64,000 nt of DNA from Aquilaria yunnanensis (taxonomy: Eukaryota > Streptophyta > Magnoliopsida > Malvales > Thymelaeaceae), in NCBI GenBank assembly GCA_039654915.1, contig CM077596.1, positions 5,208,001-5,272,000 on the forward strand, in the 5' to 3' direction. Positions 23,859 through 36,272 of this stretch are shown one piece after another. The translations under genes and the position numbers were made by a program. The notes under the pieces are model-generated. The model searched no databases and was not told where the DNA came from. It was given only the letters and a program-made list of their open reading frames with translations. Each line of letters starts with the position of its first letter. Within the stretch, counting starts at the first letter, position 1.

Positions 23859-26800
23859 CTAAAAATGTAGTTTTCAAAGAAAAGAATAAATCAATTATTG
23901 TATAAAACAATACCAAATACGTAAAAAAGTATAACTTTGCTTCCTTTATAAGCTAATAGTCAGCAAGTGCCATATATTGTTCCTTATCTATCCGATCATA
24001 TGTAAGTCACGCTTCTTCAGCATATATGTTCACATCAAACTTGGAATTACTCTTCACCTCACCTATACAATGCTTCCATTTATCACCTATTTCACCAATC
24101 ATAGTTTTCTTTTCGTTTTCAATAAGTTGCTTAACTAGAAACTTATCTTATATGAAAAAAACTATGTAAGGATGACAAGTTAAAAGTGTGCAAAGGATTA
24201 CATGTAAATTCTATCTAAACCTCTATTATTTTCTACATTTCTTCCTTATAGCTAGGTGGCATTAGTTTCCTACTTGGGAAATGAAGAGATGCAAGCTGTG
24301 ACTTCCTAACTATACTACCTAGGAATTGACTGAATTATCCACCTTCGACACCTACAAATTTTTTTAGAATATTGAATTTGACTTCATTCTTTTTCATTCC
24401 TTAAGATCCCAAACATCAAGCACATGAGTGTGTCCCCTAGTTCGTCAGACTGGTTCATGACATAGGAAATAGGTTACCAATGTACATTAAAAATGGTTTG
24501 CTGTAGGTGCACTAAAGTTTCTTTCGTAAAATTTTACTATAGAATTTTGACTTTTTTTGAAACTATTGCAGCCAAAATTACAGCAGTATTACGTACAATT
24601 AAGTTGACCAAGTCTCTTACTTTATATAAATATAATCTAGTTAGTTTAATTTAATAGTATTAATTAGTTACAGGGGCAACTAAACTTGAAGGCAAACACA
24701 TCACTTGCAACAAATCCTTAATGATTTTGCTGTTCTCAATATACAAGTGTCTACCACTTTTAATACCATATATTACTATAACAAAACATTTTTCAAGATC
24801 CTATATGAAACTATTAATATCTTGACTTGTGTGAGTAGAAAAGTTTGGTTGAAAGACTAATAAAATTTGCCAACAAATTTAGTTATGTAAAAGGATACCA
24901 TAGAGCATTTGGAAATAAAATAATTTTTTGTTCAATTTTGAAGGAAAGTTGATATAGTAATCACTTCTAAATCATTATTGATTCACCTAAGACCAGCGAT
25001 CTTTAATGCAACACAATCATTTTTCAATTATTCCAAATTTAGTCTTTAGTTTACGATAAAAGAAATAGATCAACAAGGAATCCATTTTTAAATGAGGCAA
25101 TTGCTTCTATAAAAATTTAAGTAGGAAACATTAAGGCTTCTGTACCTACTGGTTTTGATTCCTTACTAGGTTCTAGAATTGGTGGACCGGCGGTTTGAGA
25201 AGGTCACTGTACTGGTTTTGTTGTTGCTATTGCCGAACTTGTGATTGAATCTATGCATACACTCCATACTGTTGTGGTTGGTTTTGTGATTGATTCCTTA
25301 AAAAAACTGGTGCTTGTTGTGCCATTGCCTTAGGCTGGGATAGTCACTATTATTTAGATCCAAATGATGCTTCCCCTTGTTGTTAAGGCTTGGTATCATA
25401 TCACTAATTGTCAGCTCCTATAGATGTAGCACTTGAACGAGCAATGCAGACCTTTTCCAAGGCATTTACGCTTTGCCTTCTTCTGGAGAAAGGGAAGAAA
25501 AAAGTAGTAGAAAAGTGGCCAAAATGCTAGTAACGTTAACAGTTGTCATAAGTTGATAAACCTCTTAAGCATATCATTGAGCAATTAACCTGCTTAAGCA
25601 GTAACAACAATGCCAAACAAAATATTTGATGAAATATGTAAATAGTTGTTTTTCATGTGTTTTTGTTGCATTAAATTTTCCTGCCAAAATCGTATCAGGG
25701 GCTATTTAACCAATGTAGAGAATCAATATCATGCGTGAAGAATGATGAACTAGAATTTAAGATATATTAACTTATAAAGATAAAAGATAGTAAAGAACCA
25801 ATTGATCAAGCATAGAAAACAATTTGTTTCTTCGTCAATTAGCCAGTTTCAGTTGATTGAAATTAAATGGAGATAACCTTAATTTAGATGAAGCTTTTAC
25901 CAATTCCCCTAGTTGATACTTGCATTAGTCCACTGCCAATGAAACAATTTGGATGGCTTAGGGGAGAGAGAGGAACTGTAAAGGTTTTTAGAAATTGAAG
26001 AAGAGAGTGAATAGAAACTTGCTAGGGTTGGGAAAATAGTGGAGAATTTTTTTTGGAGAACGCACTTTAATCTAAAGAAAAAAAAAAGTAGCGCCTTTCA
26101 TACATAAAAAAAAGTGGGCAAAAAGTGAAACCAAGTGCTTTTTTTTTTATCAGAAGAAAATTGTAATTTATCATAAAGGTGGTGTCCAAAATCAAAGTTT
26201 CATGTTTGAATAACTGAAACACATTGAAGATATTGAAATTATATTATTACCTAACAAATGCTATCAATGTAATATAAAACATTATAGCACTATATTTTTA
26301 AAAGGTTCTTTTATTGTCAAGATTATGAAAAATTAAGATTAAACACATTGAAATTATTTGGTGTTGAACATAATCTTGATCAGCTTATTTAATCAAAGTT
26401 GTTCATAAACTTTAATATTAATTTCTAAAAATGGATATAGTCACTTTGTAACATCAACTGGCCAAATGTTAGAGAAAAGGTTCCATATCTCTTATCAGTA
26501 CATTAAGTAGCATGCATATGAGTTCATTAATTTAAACTCAATCTAAAAAGTTTATACAACTTAGCTAAATAAAGTATCAAAAGCTATTCTTCAAAGGTCC
26601 AACAATGAGTTTAAGATTTCTAATAATGTTCAAATTTGAGTTATTATATATAGCTTTTACTACAATGAACCTAGTCTCATAATGTTATGGTTCAATTAGA
26701 CAAGAATATCTTAAAACACTTAAAAGTTTAAGTTTGATCTTGAGTTCAATTGCTTGTATTACAAGTTATAAAACTGGTTAGTGATTTACGTGACTTTTAC

Positions 26801-27193
26801 TAATGAACCCAATTTCAATATCTTTTAATTTAGTTGACCTTTTAATATCTTTTACTTGTTTCCCTCCAAGTTTGTGGGTAATTTTAGTGATAACTAATAT
26901 AAATGATCAAATTGGGTTCAAAAAATTTTTTATGTTGTATTTAGCTAACAGTAAACCTATTCTCAAAGTTGTAATACATTTTACTTGTGAACCCAATTTC
27001 ATATTGTTCTATTCTATTGAGAACTAATCAAATTCTTGTACTACCTTCTACACAAGTTTGGGGTGAATTTCATTTTGGATTAATTCAAGTGATCCTATTA
27101 ATTTTTAATCAGATAAAAGACATAAAAGTTATAACATTTTGTTATTTCAAGTTGTCTCCTAATATCAAAAAGTTAGTAAAAGCAAATTCTACA
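23859..27193 (-). repeat. Array unit 3
   Basis: Full unit of about 3335 bp with the same landmarks. A small deletion shortens exon c near 24010 (GTCACGCTTCTTCAGC where the other units have GCTACTTTTTCTTCAGC-like sequence). Confidence 0.88.
23935..25479 (-). pseudogene. TNP1-like 5' exons, unit 3 copy
   Basis: Aligned with units 1 and 2. The ATG of exon a is replaced by AAG (25477-25479), exon c has lost bases near 24010, and exon b (about 24240-24450) contains frame changes. This is the most decayed of the full copies. Confidence 0.65.
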
Positions 27194-27336
27194 TCTCAAA
27201 ATGTAGTTTTCAAAGAAAAGAATAAATCAATCATTGTATAAAACAATACTAAATACATGAAAAAGTATAACTATGCTCCCTCTATAAGCCAATAGTCCGC
27301 AAGTGCCCTATCTTGTTCCTTATCTACTTGATTATA

Positions 27337-29775
27337 TGTTACCACTTTGAGCGCTTAAATATAGCAATCATATTTAGTGTGTTGAAGCCCCAAGGCTATG
27401 CATGTTTTATAGGTGATCAGAACATGTACACTATACTTATCCAAGTGGCCCTCTTGGTCTTTATGCAAAGATATGTATATTGGTTCAACAATCACACACA
27501 TATTCATATACAAATTCATTTGGCAGCGTAGGCAATATTTAAAACTTCATCTTATATCAATATGACATGAACACAAAATTTTCATACACTTATACAATTA
27601 CATGCACATTTGGTGCACTTAGTGCCCTTTTCATGTGTCCAAACTTTCACACTGTGTCCAACTCAAATTCTACTCATGTCCTTATATGCCCTAAAGTTTT
27701 TAAAGCCTTTAATACACTTAATCATTCACAGGGGAACAAGTTTGAGGCATTAAGTCCATCTAGAAACCACATTATGGACTTTACAAGTTATTTGGGTAAA
27801 ATGACCAAATGAACAGTAGCCAACAAAATAGCCAACTTTGGCAGGCCATATCTTAGGTACAGGGTACCAAATTGAGTGATTCAAATGCTAATTTCTTCAT
27901 CTTGAAGAGTACTAAGTGCTTTAAAAATTTCATCACTAAATACAACTTGTACAGGAAGTTATGGGCTCTAGATTACAAGGTGTCAAAATTTAGCAATGAT
28001 TTCCCATAATGCCCATACAAAATTTGCAAATAAATCATCCACTTCACTTTTAAGTGCAAAACCAACTTCGACAGATTCATACATGTCTTAAATACTTGGG
28101 AAAATCATTTCCATGAATTTAAAGCCATTTCATACTCATTAAACATAATTTCCTTTAAAACAGCCCACATGTAGCAAAATGGACAGAATTGTACATGCAA
28201 GCTCAAACATCACTTCATTACTTCAAATATTATCCATACAACTTCTACAGTGTATTTACACGCATAGATGCATCATACATATGCCCTAGCTTAGTTGGAT
28301 ACATACATTAGCTTCTTGGAGAGCCTTATAAACACAATGCACTCTAGAAACTTCGAAAGGCAGCTGCTGCGTAAGGCAAAAAATACCAATACTAAAATTA
28401 GCAAATGTTTTCCAAAAATCATGAAAAACTTTAGTTTAATACTAGGAATATTGAAGTTCATACACCTAAAATTTCACATAAAAAATCAAACTAAAAGTAT
28501 TAGTTTGAATCCTCTCTTTCAGGCGTTCCTGAAAATAGACAGAAAGGGGAGTAAGCTCTTTATAAAGAATTTAGTAAGGGCTTTCAATGTAAAGTCTTCC
28601 ATAGCAATGTACCACCTAAAATCCAAAGACAAAAAACAACACATATACACAAATATGGCAACCATATGCACCAGACAAACACAACCAGCAACCATATATA
28701 TAATGTGACAGCAATAACACATTACGATTAATCCATAATCATTCAATAAAATAATAAGATATCACAATAGTATCACTATGGCAGCCCTTCTCAAGCTTTT
28801 TCTTGGTCTTAAAAGGTTTTTAGGTCTTAGTTAGTACTAATTTGGGCTCTAGAAACCCTTATTTCTTGCTGTCATCTTTAGTATGGTAACACTAAGGCCA
28901 AAACCTTGCCATGCTTCTTTCCCTTTAACCCATACTTGGTTCCTTGAGCTTTTTGCCCTCTTCCAAGCATGGTCTTAGCTGCATGAATGTTTGGAAATAC
29001 AGTAAACAATCTAGAAAACTTAAGAAAACCCTTACCTTTGCTATGAAATCCCAAAACTTTAATAGAACTGAAACTAGGTTTTCTTGTACTCTTTGATGTC
29101 TTCTTTGCTTTCTCTTGCTTTCTCTTTCTTTCTTAAGGTATGGTGGTTATGAAGGATGGTGAAACAGCTTAAGAAAAAATCCTTAGCTATTGGAGGAAAA
29201 AAATGAGGAAAAAATGGCAATGAAATAAAGATTTTTCATAATTTATTCATTATTTTGACCTCGGTGGCATATATGCAAATTTTTGTAACTTTTGCCTACA
29301 CTTGGAGATGTTATATCTAGCCATTTAAGGTGAGAAAATGATGTTTTTTACTCCCTTTAACCTTGTCAAAGGTTATTATAACTTTTAGACAATGAGGTGG
29401 ACACTTGAGTCCTTAGTTGACATTATGCTATAATTGATAAACTTTGACTCCTTGACCACTTTGGTCCCCAACAATATCTTTAATTTCATCCATGTCTTTT
29501 CTTCATAATTCCATCCATGCCTTTTCCATAGCCATCTTTGAAAATTTGTGCAATTGAGTACCCAACCTTTGTAACCTTACAATTTAGTCCATAGGTTACT
29601 TGAAAACAAGCAATGAATTAATGCTTCTTAAGGATCAAACTATCATTGTATGTGCCACTTAAAGGAGTGTATGTTGAATACTTTACACTTCACAAATCAT
29701 ACACTATTGTGAAAATTAAAACATATAAGTTTAAGTCCTTTTGCTATAATTTTCTCATTTTGTGAAGGTGTAACA
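27337..29775 (-). mobile_element. Solo LTR (2.44 kb) private to unit 4
   Basis: Begins TGTTACCACTTTGAG and ends GAAGGTGTAACA (inverted: TGTTACACCTTC). Flanks are TTATA (27332-27336) and TCGTA (29776-29780), each one substitution from the TCATA found at the equivalent site in units 1, 2, 3 and 5, so a decayed 5-bp duplication. The 137-codon frame at 28295-28708 lies inside this LTR and shows no retroelement or host domain. Confidence 0.8.
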
Positions 29776-29780
29776 TCGTA

Positions 29781-31267
29781 CGTAAGTCACTTTACTCTTT
29801 CTTCAGCATATATGTTCAAATCAAACTTAGAATTACTCTTCACCTCTCCCTTCCAATTCTTCCATTTATCACCCAGTTCACCAATCATAGCTTTCTTTTT
29901 GTTTTTAATAAGTTGTTTAACTAGAAACTTATCCTATACCAAAAAAATAATGTAAGGATGGCAAGTTAAGAGTGTACAAAGGAATACATGTAACTCCTAT
30001 AGAAACCTATACTATTTTCTACATTTCTTCCTCATAGCTAAGTGGCATCACTTTCCAGCTTGGGAAGTGAAAAAGTGTAAGTTGCGACTTCCTAACCATG
30101 CTACCGTGCAATTGATAGAATTTTTCGCTTTTGACACCTACTAATTTGTTTAGAACATTCAATTTCACTTCAATATTTTCTCCTTCCTTAAGATCCCAAA
30201 CATCAAGCACAAAAGTGTGTCCCTTAGTTCTTTGGACTGGTTCATGATATAAGAAATAGGTTACCAATGTACATTAAAATTGGTTTACTGTAGGTGCACT
30301 AAAGTTTCTTCTGCAAAATTTTGCTATAGAATTTTGACTATTTTGTGAAACTATTGCAGCCAAAATTACAACAGTATTGCACACAATTAAGCTGATCAAG
30401 TCTCCTACATTGTATAAATAGAATCTAGTTTGTTTGACTTAATAGTATTAATTAGTTATAGGGGCAACTAAACTTGAAAGCAAACACATCACTTGCAGCA
30501 AATCCTTAATGATTTTGCTGTTCTAAATATACAAGTGTCTACCACTTTTAATACCATATATTACAATAATAAAACATTTTGCAAGATCCTTTATGAAGCT
30601 TTTAATATCTTGGCTTGTGCTAGTAGAAACGTTTGGTTGAAAGACTAATACAATTTACAAACAAATTTAATTATGTAAAAGGATCCCATAAAGTACTTGG
30701 AAACAAAATAAATTTTTGTTCAATTTTGAATGAAAGTTGATCTAGTAATCACTTTTAAATCTTTATTGGTTCACCAAAGACCAGCCATCTTTGATGCAGC
30801 ACAATCATTTTCAATTAATGCAAATTTAGTCCTTAGTTCACGATAAAAGAAATAGATCAACAAGGAATCCATTTTTAAATTGGTCAATTGCTTCAATAAA
30901 AAATTAAACTAGGAAACATCAAGGCTTTCATACGTACTAGTTCTCATTCCTCACTAGGTTTTAGAATTGGTGGACCGATTTAAGAAGGCTCACAGTACGG
31001 CTTTTGTTACCACTGCTGTTGCTAAACTTGTGATTAAATATGTAGATCTACTGTATATTGTTGTAGTTGATTTTGTGATTGATTATATGGAGAAACTGGT
31101 GGTTGTTGTGCTATTACCTTTGGCTAGGATAATTGTTGTTGTTTAGATCCAAATGATGCTTGCCCCCATTGTTAGAGCTCGATATCATATCAATGATTAT
31201 CCGCTTTTGTAGACATAGCACTTGAAAAAGTGATGCAGACCTTTTCAAGATATCTATGCTTGGCCAT
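29781..31267 (-). pseudogene. TNP1-like 5' exons, unit 4 copy
   Basis: Exon a has an ATG at 31265-31267 (MAKHRYLEKV) followed by stops. Exon b (30000-30250) is open: HTFVLDVWDLKEGENIEVKL, then MVRKSQLTLFHFPSWKVMP. Exon c is broken by the solo LTR, its other part lying at 27194-27336. Confidence 0.68.
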
Positions 31268-32987
31268 CATTTGGAGAAAGGGAAGAAAAAATAGTAGAAA
31301 AGTAGCTAAAATGCTAGTAATGTTAATAGCTATCATAAGTTGATAAACCTCTTGGGCATATCATTGAGCAATTAACCTGCTTAAATAGTAACAACAATGT
31401 CTAACAAAATATTCAATGAAATATGTAAATAAATTTTTTCATGTGTTTTTGTTGAATTAAATTTTCCTGTACAACCAGTATCAAGGGCTATATAACCAAA
31501 GTAAAGAAGCAACATCATGTGTGAAGAATGATGCCCTAGAATTTAATATATATTAGCACATATAGATAGAAGATAGTAAAGAACCAATTGGTTAAGCATA
31601 GAAAACAATCTTTTCTTTTGTCAATTAGCCAGTTTTAGATGCATGAAATTGAATGGAGATAACCTCAATTCAGATGAAGCCCTTGCTAATTCTCCAAGTT
31701 GACACTTGCATAAGTCCACAGCCAATGGAACAAATTTGATGGCTTAGGTTTTCTAGGGAGAAGAGGAACTATAAAGGTTTTTAGAAAATGAAGTAGAGGA
31801 AATGAATTGAAACTTGCTAGGGTTGGGAAAAAGTAGAGAAATTTTTTTGGAGGCCGTGCTTTGATCTAAAGAAAACAAAACAGTAGCACATTTAATACAT
31901 AAAAAAAGGTGGCCAAAAAATTAAACCAAGTGCCTCTTTTTTTATCAGAAAAAAATCATAATTTATCATAAAGGTGGTGTCCAAAATCAAAGTTTCATGT
32001 TTGAATAATTGAAACACATTGAAGCTATTGAAATTATATTATTACCTAATGAATGCTATCAATGTAATATAAAACATTAAAACATTATATTTTTAAAAGG
32101 TTCTTTTATGGTCAATATTATGAAAAATTAAGACTAAGGACATTGAAATTATTTAATGTTGAACATAATCTTGATTAGCTTATTTAATCAAAGTTATTCG
32201 TAAACTTTAAGATCAATTTCTAACAATGGATAGAGTCACTTTGCAACATCAGTTGGTCAAATGATAGAGATAAGGTTTTATGTCTCTTACTAGTACATTA
32301 AGTAGCACGCATATGAGTTCATTAATTTGAACTCAATCTGAAAAGTTTATATAACTTAGCTAGATAAAGTATCAAAAGCTATTCTTCTAAGGTTTAATAA
32401 TGAGTTTAAGAATTCTAATAATTTTCAAATCCAAGTTATTGTATATAGCTTTTACTACAATGAACCTAGTCTCGTAATGTTATGGTTCAGTTAGACAAGA
32501 ATATGTTAAAAAACTTAAAAGTTTAAGTTTGATCTTGAGTTCAATTGTTTGTATTACAAGTTATAAAACTGGATAGCGATTAATATAACTTTCACTAATG
32601 AGCCCAATTTCAATTTCTTTAAATTTAGTTGACTTTTTAATATCTTTTACTTGTTTCCCTCCAAGTTTGCGGGTAATTTCAACAATAACTAATATAGATG
32701 ATCAAGTTGGGTTTAAAAAAATGTTACGGTATATTTAGCTAACAATTAACCTGCTCTCAAAGTTCTAATACATTTCACTTGTGAACCCAATTTAATATTG
32801 TTATATTCTATTAAGATTTGATCAAATTCTTGTACTGCCTTCTACACAAGTTTGGGGTGAATTTAATTTTGGATTAATACAGATGATCCTCTCAATTTTT
32901 AATTAAATAAAAGACATGTAAGTTATAACATTTTGCTATTTCATGTTGTTTCCTAACATAAAAAAATTTGTACAAGTAAATTTTACA

Positions 32988-33153
32988 TCTCAAAATGTAG
33001 TTTTCAAAGAAAAGAATAAAACAAAATAATATAAAAAAATACTAAATACGTGAAAAATATAACTTTGCTTCCTCTATAAGCCAATAATCCGCAAGAGCCC
33101 TATATTATTTTTTACCTACTCGATCATATGTAAGTTGCGCTACTTTTTCTTCA
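32988..33153 (-). repeat. Array unit 5, partial (166 bp)
   Basis: Only the first 166 bp of a fifth unit (part of TNP1 exon c, EEAKLYF region) remain. Similarity ends at TTTTTCTTCA, where other units continue GCA.ATATGTTCAC and this locus switches to unrelated retroelement-like sequence. This marks the right edge of the array, cut by deletion or insertion. Confidence 0.85.
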
Positions 33154-33910
33154 ACCCAATGAACTCTAGCTCGATGCCCACTTAGACCATAAAATTTGTT
33201 TCCTTAGTGCAAGGCTTAAAGCTCAATGAACACTAGGTCGATGCCCCACTTCACTTGGATCTGTCTTCGGCCTTCTACCAACTTTAGCATTATGGGCGAG
33301 TTGCCTATGTATCTAGGTTGGGTGAGCCAACCTCCACCTTGCTAATTTGAATCTCTGACTCCTCTAATCCTTATTCAAAATCCACTGCTTCTTGAATCAC
33401 TCATTGATAGTTCTAATGCTGATGATTGCCATGTGCTTTTGTATTACTAAATTAAGGCCTTTGTGGTTTTGGCCTTAAGCTCATACTCTTGGGGAAAAAG
33501 TATGAAAGTACTTCTTTGCTCTTCTTCGTAGCCTGCTTGACCAAGTGCATGTCACTTCAGTCGGCACATCCTCCACTTCTTTTGGTGTTGCCGAACCCAT
33601 TTAAGTGGTTGGGTTTAAATTTTTTAACACTAGAAGTCACCAGCTCAGACTAGGGGTGCTCTCCACCTTAGAGGCTCCACACCCTTCTAATCTTATAAAT
33701 CTTATATCTACTTTGTGTTCGAGGTTCAAAAATACTTCATTAGGATAGTGGTCACATCCTGACTGCTTGCACCAAGGTGTTGACCTAACCTTGGAGCAAG
33801 CCAACCAACTACCATAAGTTTTCCATAATAGACTGCTATGATCTGCCTCTGGAATGTTAGTGTCAAAACAACACTTGACCTAGTGTCACCATCACAACAT
33901 GTAGCAAAAC
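33154..33910. repeat. Diverged retroelement fragment, copy 1 of a pair with 41166-41915
   Basis: Shares ordered words with 41166-41915, for example GGTGAG.CAACCTCCA.CTTGC, CTCTGACTCC, TTAAGGCCTT, CCACACC, TACTTCA.TTAGGAT, CATGGAGCAAG/TTGGAGCAAG. No intact ORF. Probably an internal region of a large LTR retrotransposon; the family is not identified. Confidence 0.5.
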
Positions 33911-35169
33911 TGATTCGAACCCCAACAGTATTATGACCATGAAACGCTCTCAAGATGCTAACAAGTTCCACAAATACATTAAAGAGACTGGATTTGAAAC
34001 CCCTATCCCTAATCAACCCATGATTAGAAACAAGAAGTATAACAAAACCAGGAACACAAGCTAACTTATGCGCCATGGTAGTCTTCAAAGAACCAAAGAG
34101 AATTTCCTTTCAAAATACCAATATTATTCATGTAAAAAGTTGTGTTTTACAACCATAAAATATGCCTATTTATAGGCCAAATCTAGGGTAAAAAGCAAGC
34201 CAAAGTGACATAGGAAACCCAATCAAACTAGGACTCAAACACTTGTTTTCCACATGTTTAATGTGTACATCCTATGCCTCTTATATTATGTGACCTAAAT
34301 CATTTCCATAGCCTAAATAATATCCTAAATAATGTAAATGAATAGGAATTAGAGTAAAATATGCAAGAACACAAACCCCTAAATAGTCTTCTCGGGTGCA
34401 CTAAGGGTTCTTTTAGGGTTTTTGCTTGGATCTTCTTTTTTCAGGCATTTTCTGAGTGATCCTGCAGCTTGAAACTCTCCAATAGGCTGTGTATGAGATT
34501 CATTGAGCTTGTGGACATGAAAATCTAACCATATTAAGAAATGGCACAAGATGACTCCAAAACAGTCTTTAAGGGTGCATGTGTGGGCTATAAGCTTTGA
34601 AATTGTGCACTTAGGTGTGTAGAACGTATGCAAGCTGCTGGATTGGTTTCCCTTCCATAATATATGATCCAAAAATTCTAGAATTAGGCTTAAGATACAT
34701 CCTTGATACCATGGATATGAATTTACACAAATCAGACTCTCTTTAGGCTTCATTTGAGTATGATGAAACAAAGACTTGGGCATTTGTCCTCCCTCTAAGT
34801 ATGCTAACTTCTCTTGGCTTAGATAGCTAGGAAATAACTTAAGAAAGGCATATTAACTTTAAATAGCTCATTTTGAATGGCTATAGATCATTTGACCTTG
34901 AACTTGCACCATTAGGGCTTGTAGGTGCACTTTAATGCTCCCATTGGTGTTATGGCCTTCCCTTAAGACATGGGTTTATTTCCTTGCATGGAAAGGTAGG
35001 AACTTAATGTATGAATTCACTTGTATGGTATAGAACATGTACAAGGCCTCATTTTCTCGAACTTGGGCATGGAAGCTCCAACAGATGTTTGAAAGTGTCA
35101 ATTTGAGCTCCTTAGCTTCAATGGCTTCAGGAACTCCTACAATGTGCATGAGGGTGCTTAATTTATGCA
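33911..35169 (-). repeat. 3' LTR of the protease-bearing element
   Basis: 1259 bp, TGATTCGAACCCC to TTAATTTATGCA on the plus strand, nearly colinear with 38299-39598. The minus-strand frames within it (33726-34088, 34379-34783) have equivalents in the other LTR with different lengths, so they are not genes. Confidence 0.78.
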
Positions 35170-35270
35170 CCTTAAATCCCCCATCCTTAGAAGGATTTGT
35201 CCTTGAATCAAAACCTACATTAGAAAATCAAACTAAATCAATAAGGATGAAATAGTCAACACTTAAGCAC

Positions 35271-36110
35271 TTACCTTGCATATAAGCACCAATAGCATGG
35301 AATGTTTTTGTAGCTTACTCTTGTGGAAAACCTAAACCAATATCCAATCATAATGATAATTTTGATACCTCCTGGTTTAGAAACAAAGTTTGAAGCAATT
35401 AGCACAAAAAATCTGAGAGTTTGTACAATTTTTGTCTTAACTCTAGGCATCACTTCGATTGCCTTTGTCATCTTAAAACCATTATTCTCACAAACAGGAA
35501 AAGCGTAGGAAGAATTTACCCCAAGGCTTCTATATGCACTAAAAACAAATGGGCCTAAACTCACACAAGTGTTATGGTCCTGAAAAACACAAGTTTTGCA
35601 TGTCAAGACAATAGTTTGCATAGGCCATTCAAATGAACAAGAATTGAATACAATGTGGCCTAAACTAATAATAAAACAAGGATGCACAAATTTCATAAAA
35701 ATCCTAAGCATTTTAAATGAAAGAAGATTGGAATAGATAAGATTAAGTGAAACCAATTTAGTAGCAAACTTATTTTTACATGTATATGCACCACAATGCA
35801 TGAAATTTGTGAATTTGCGCGGAATGTGACACAAAACAAAGGAGCCAAAAAATCTCCTCAAAAGGCCAAACTTAAAACTAGAATTGTCACTCAAAATAAA
35901 TACTTCCAAGTTTGGACATGAAACAAAAATATCAAGGCTCAAAAGTTTGTGCAATGCATGTGTCATGACAAAAAAATGCTTGCTGGAAATTAAAGATTGA
36001 TGCACAAAAATAGGCTGAACATGAATGGGAATCAAAGAAATATGTAATGCATGTGTAAGAGCCAATTTATGCATGAAAAATTCCAAAGAATTCAATTTAA
36101 CTTGAGGCAA
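35271..36110 (-). CDS. Hypothetical 279-codon ORF inside the LTR element
   Basis: Open on the minus strand between the linker ORF and the 3' LTR, where the reverse transcriptase to integrase region would normally be. It is rich in Phe, Ser, Leu, His and Cys (for example HALHISLIPIHVQPIFVHQS, KFVHPCFIISLGHIVFNSCS), with no motif of RT, RNase H, integrase or chromodomain. The hydrophobic stretches are not clean membrane helices. It may be a filler ORF of a non-autonomous element or a frame kept open by chance. I do not recognise it. Confidence 0.3.
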   Translation of the reverse strand: MPQVKLNSLEFFMHKLALTHALHISLIPIHVQPIFVHQSLISSKHFFVMTHALHKLLSLDIFVSCPNLEVFILSDNSSFKFGLLRRFFGSFVLCHIPRKFTNFMHCGAYTCKNKFATKLVSLNLIYSNLLSFKMLRIFMKFVHPCFIISLGHIVFNSCSFEWPMQTIVLTCKTCVFQDHNTCVSLGPFVFSAYRSLGVNSSYAFPVCENNGFKMTKAIEVMPRVKTKIVQTLRFFVLIASNFVSKPGGIKIIIMIGYWFRFSTRVSYKNIPCYWCLYAR

Positions 36111-36272
36111 AACAAAACAATGTGAAATGGATGCAAAACAAACAAACTAAAAAACAAAAGACACCAAAATGGATTTTTCTTTAGAGAAGCTCATGGAATT
36201 CAAAAGAGGATTTGACAAAACCAAAGAATTAGAAGATTTAAAACCATATTTTGTAAAAATTTCATGCTTACT

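Larger units (their letters stand above)
27194..32987 (-). repeat. Array unit 4 (contains a solo LTR)
   Basis: 5794 bp including a 2439-bp solo LTR at 27337-29775, which splits TNP1 exon c. Without it and one duplication the unit is about 3350 bp. Confidence 0.87.
10462..33153 (-). mobile_element. CACTA (En/Spm) element remnant with internal tandem amplification
   Basis: The left end is CACTACAAGG at 10462, the diagnostic CACTA terminus, followed by subterminal repeats. A TNP1-like gene reads on the minus strand toward this end. The 5' half of the gene is repeated from 16599 to 33153, where similarity stops abruptly against other retroelement sequence. No matching CTTGTAGTG right terminus and no TNPD-type transposase exons were found, so the right part is lost or outside the window. 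Nested insertions at 11496, 13091, 19864 and 27337 account for several kb. Confidence 0.72.
16599..33153 (-). repeat. Tandem array of about 3.3-kb CACTA units (4 full + 1 partial)
   Basis: The word TCTCAAAATGTAGTTTTCAA, with at most one base changed, recurs at 16599, 20564, 23859, 27194 and 32988. After every occurrence the same ordered landmarks follow: TNP1 exons c, b, a; GTGGCCAAAATGCTAGTAA; TTGAAACACATTGAAG or close; GAACCCAATTTCATATTGTT or close; then the junction. Removing two private insertions gives units of about 3327, 3295, 3335 and 3350 bp. The units are diverged at scattered bases. All are head to tail, and the gene direction is minus. Confidence 0.9.

Noticed and set aside
28295..28708. 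137-codon plus-strand ORF
   Set aside because: Lies inside the solo LTR, has Lys/Ser/Ile-rich composition, no domain and no support as a gene.
16599..33153. CRISPR-like or centromeric satellite interpretation of the repeats
   Set aside because: Unit length about 3.3 kb with exon structure of TNP1; not a short-repeat/spacer pattern nor a 150-180-bp centromere monomer.
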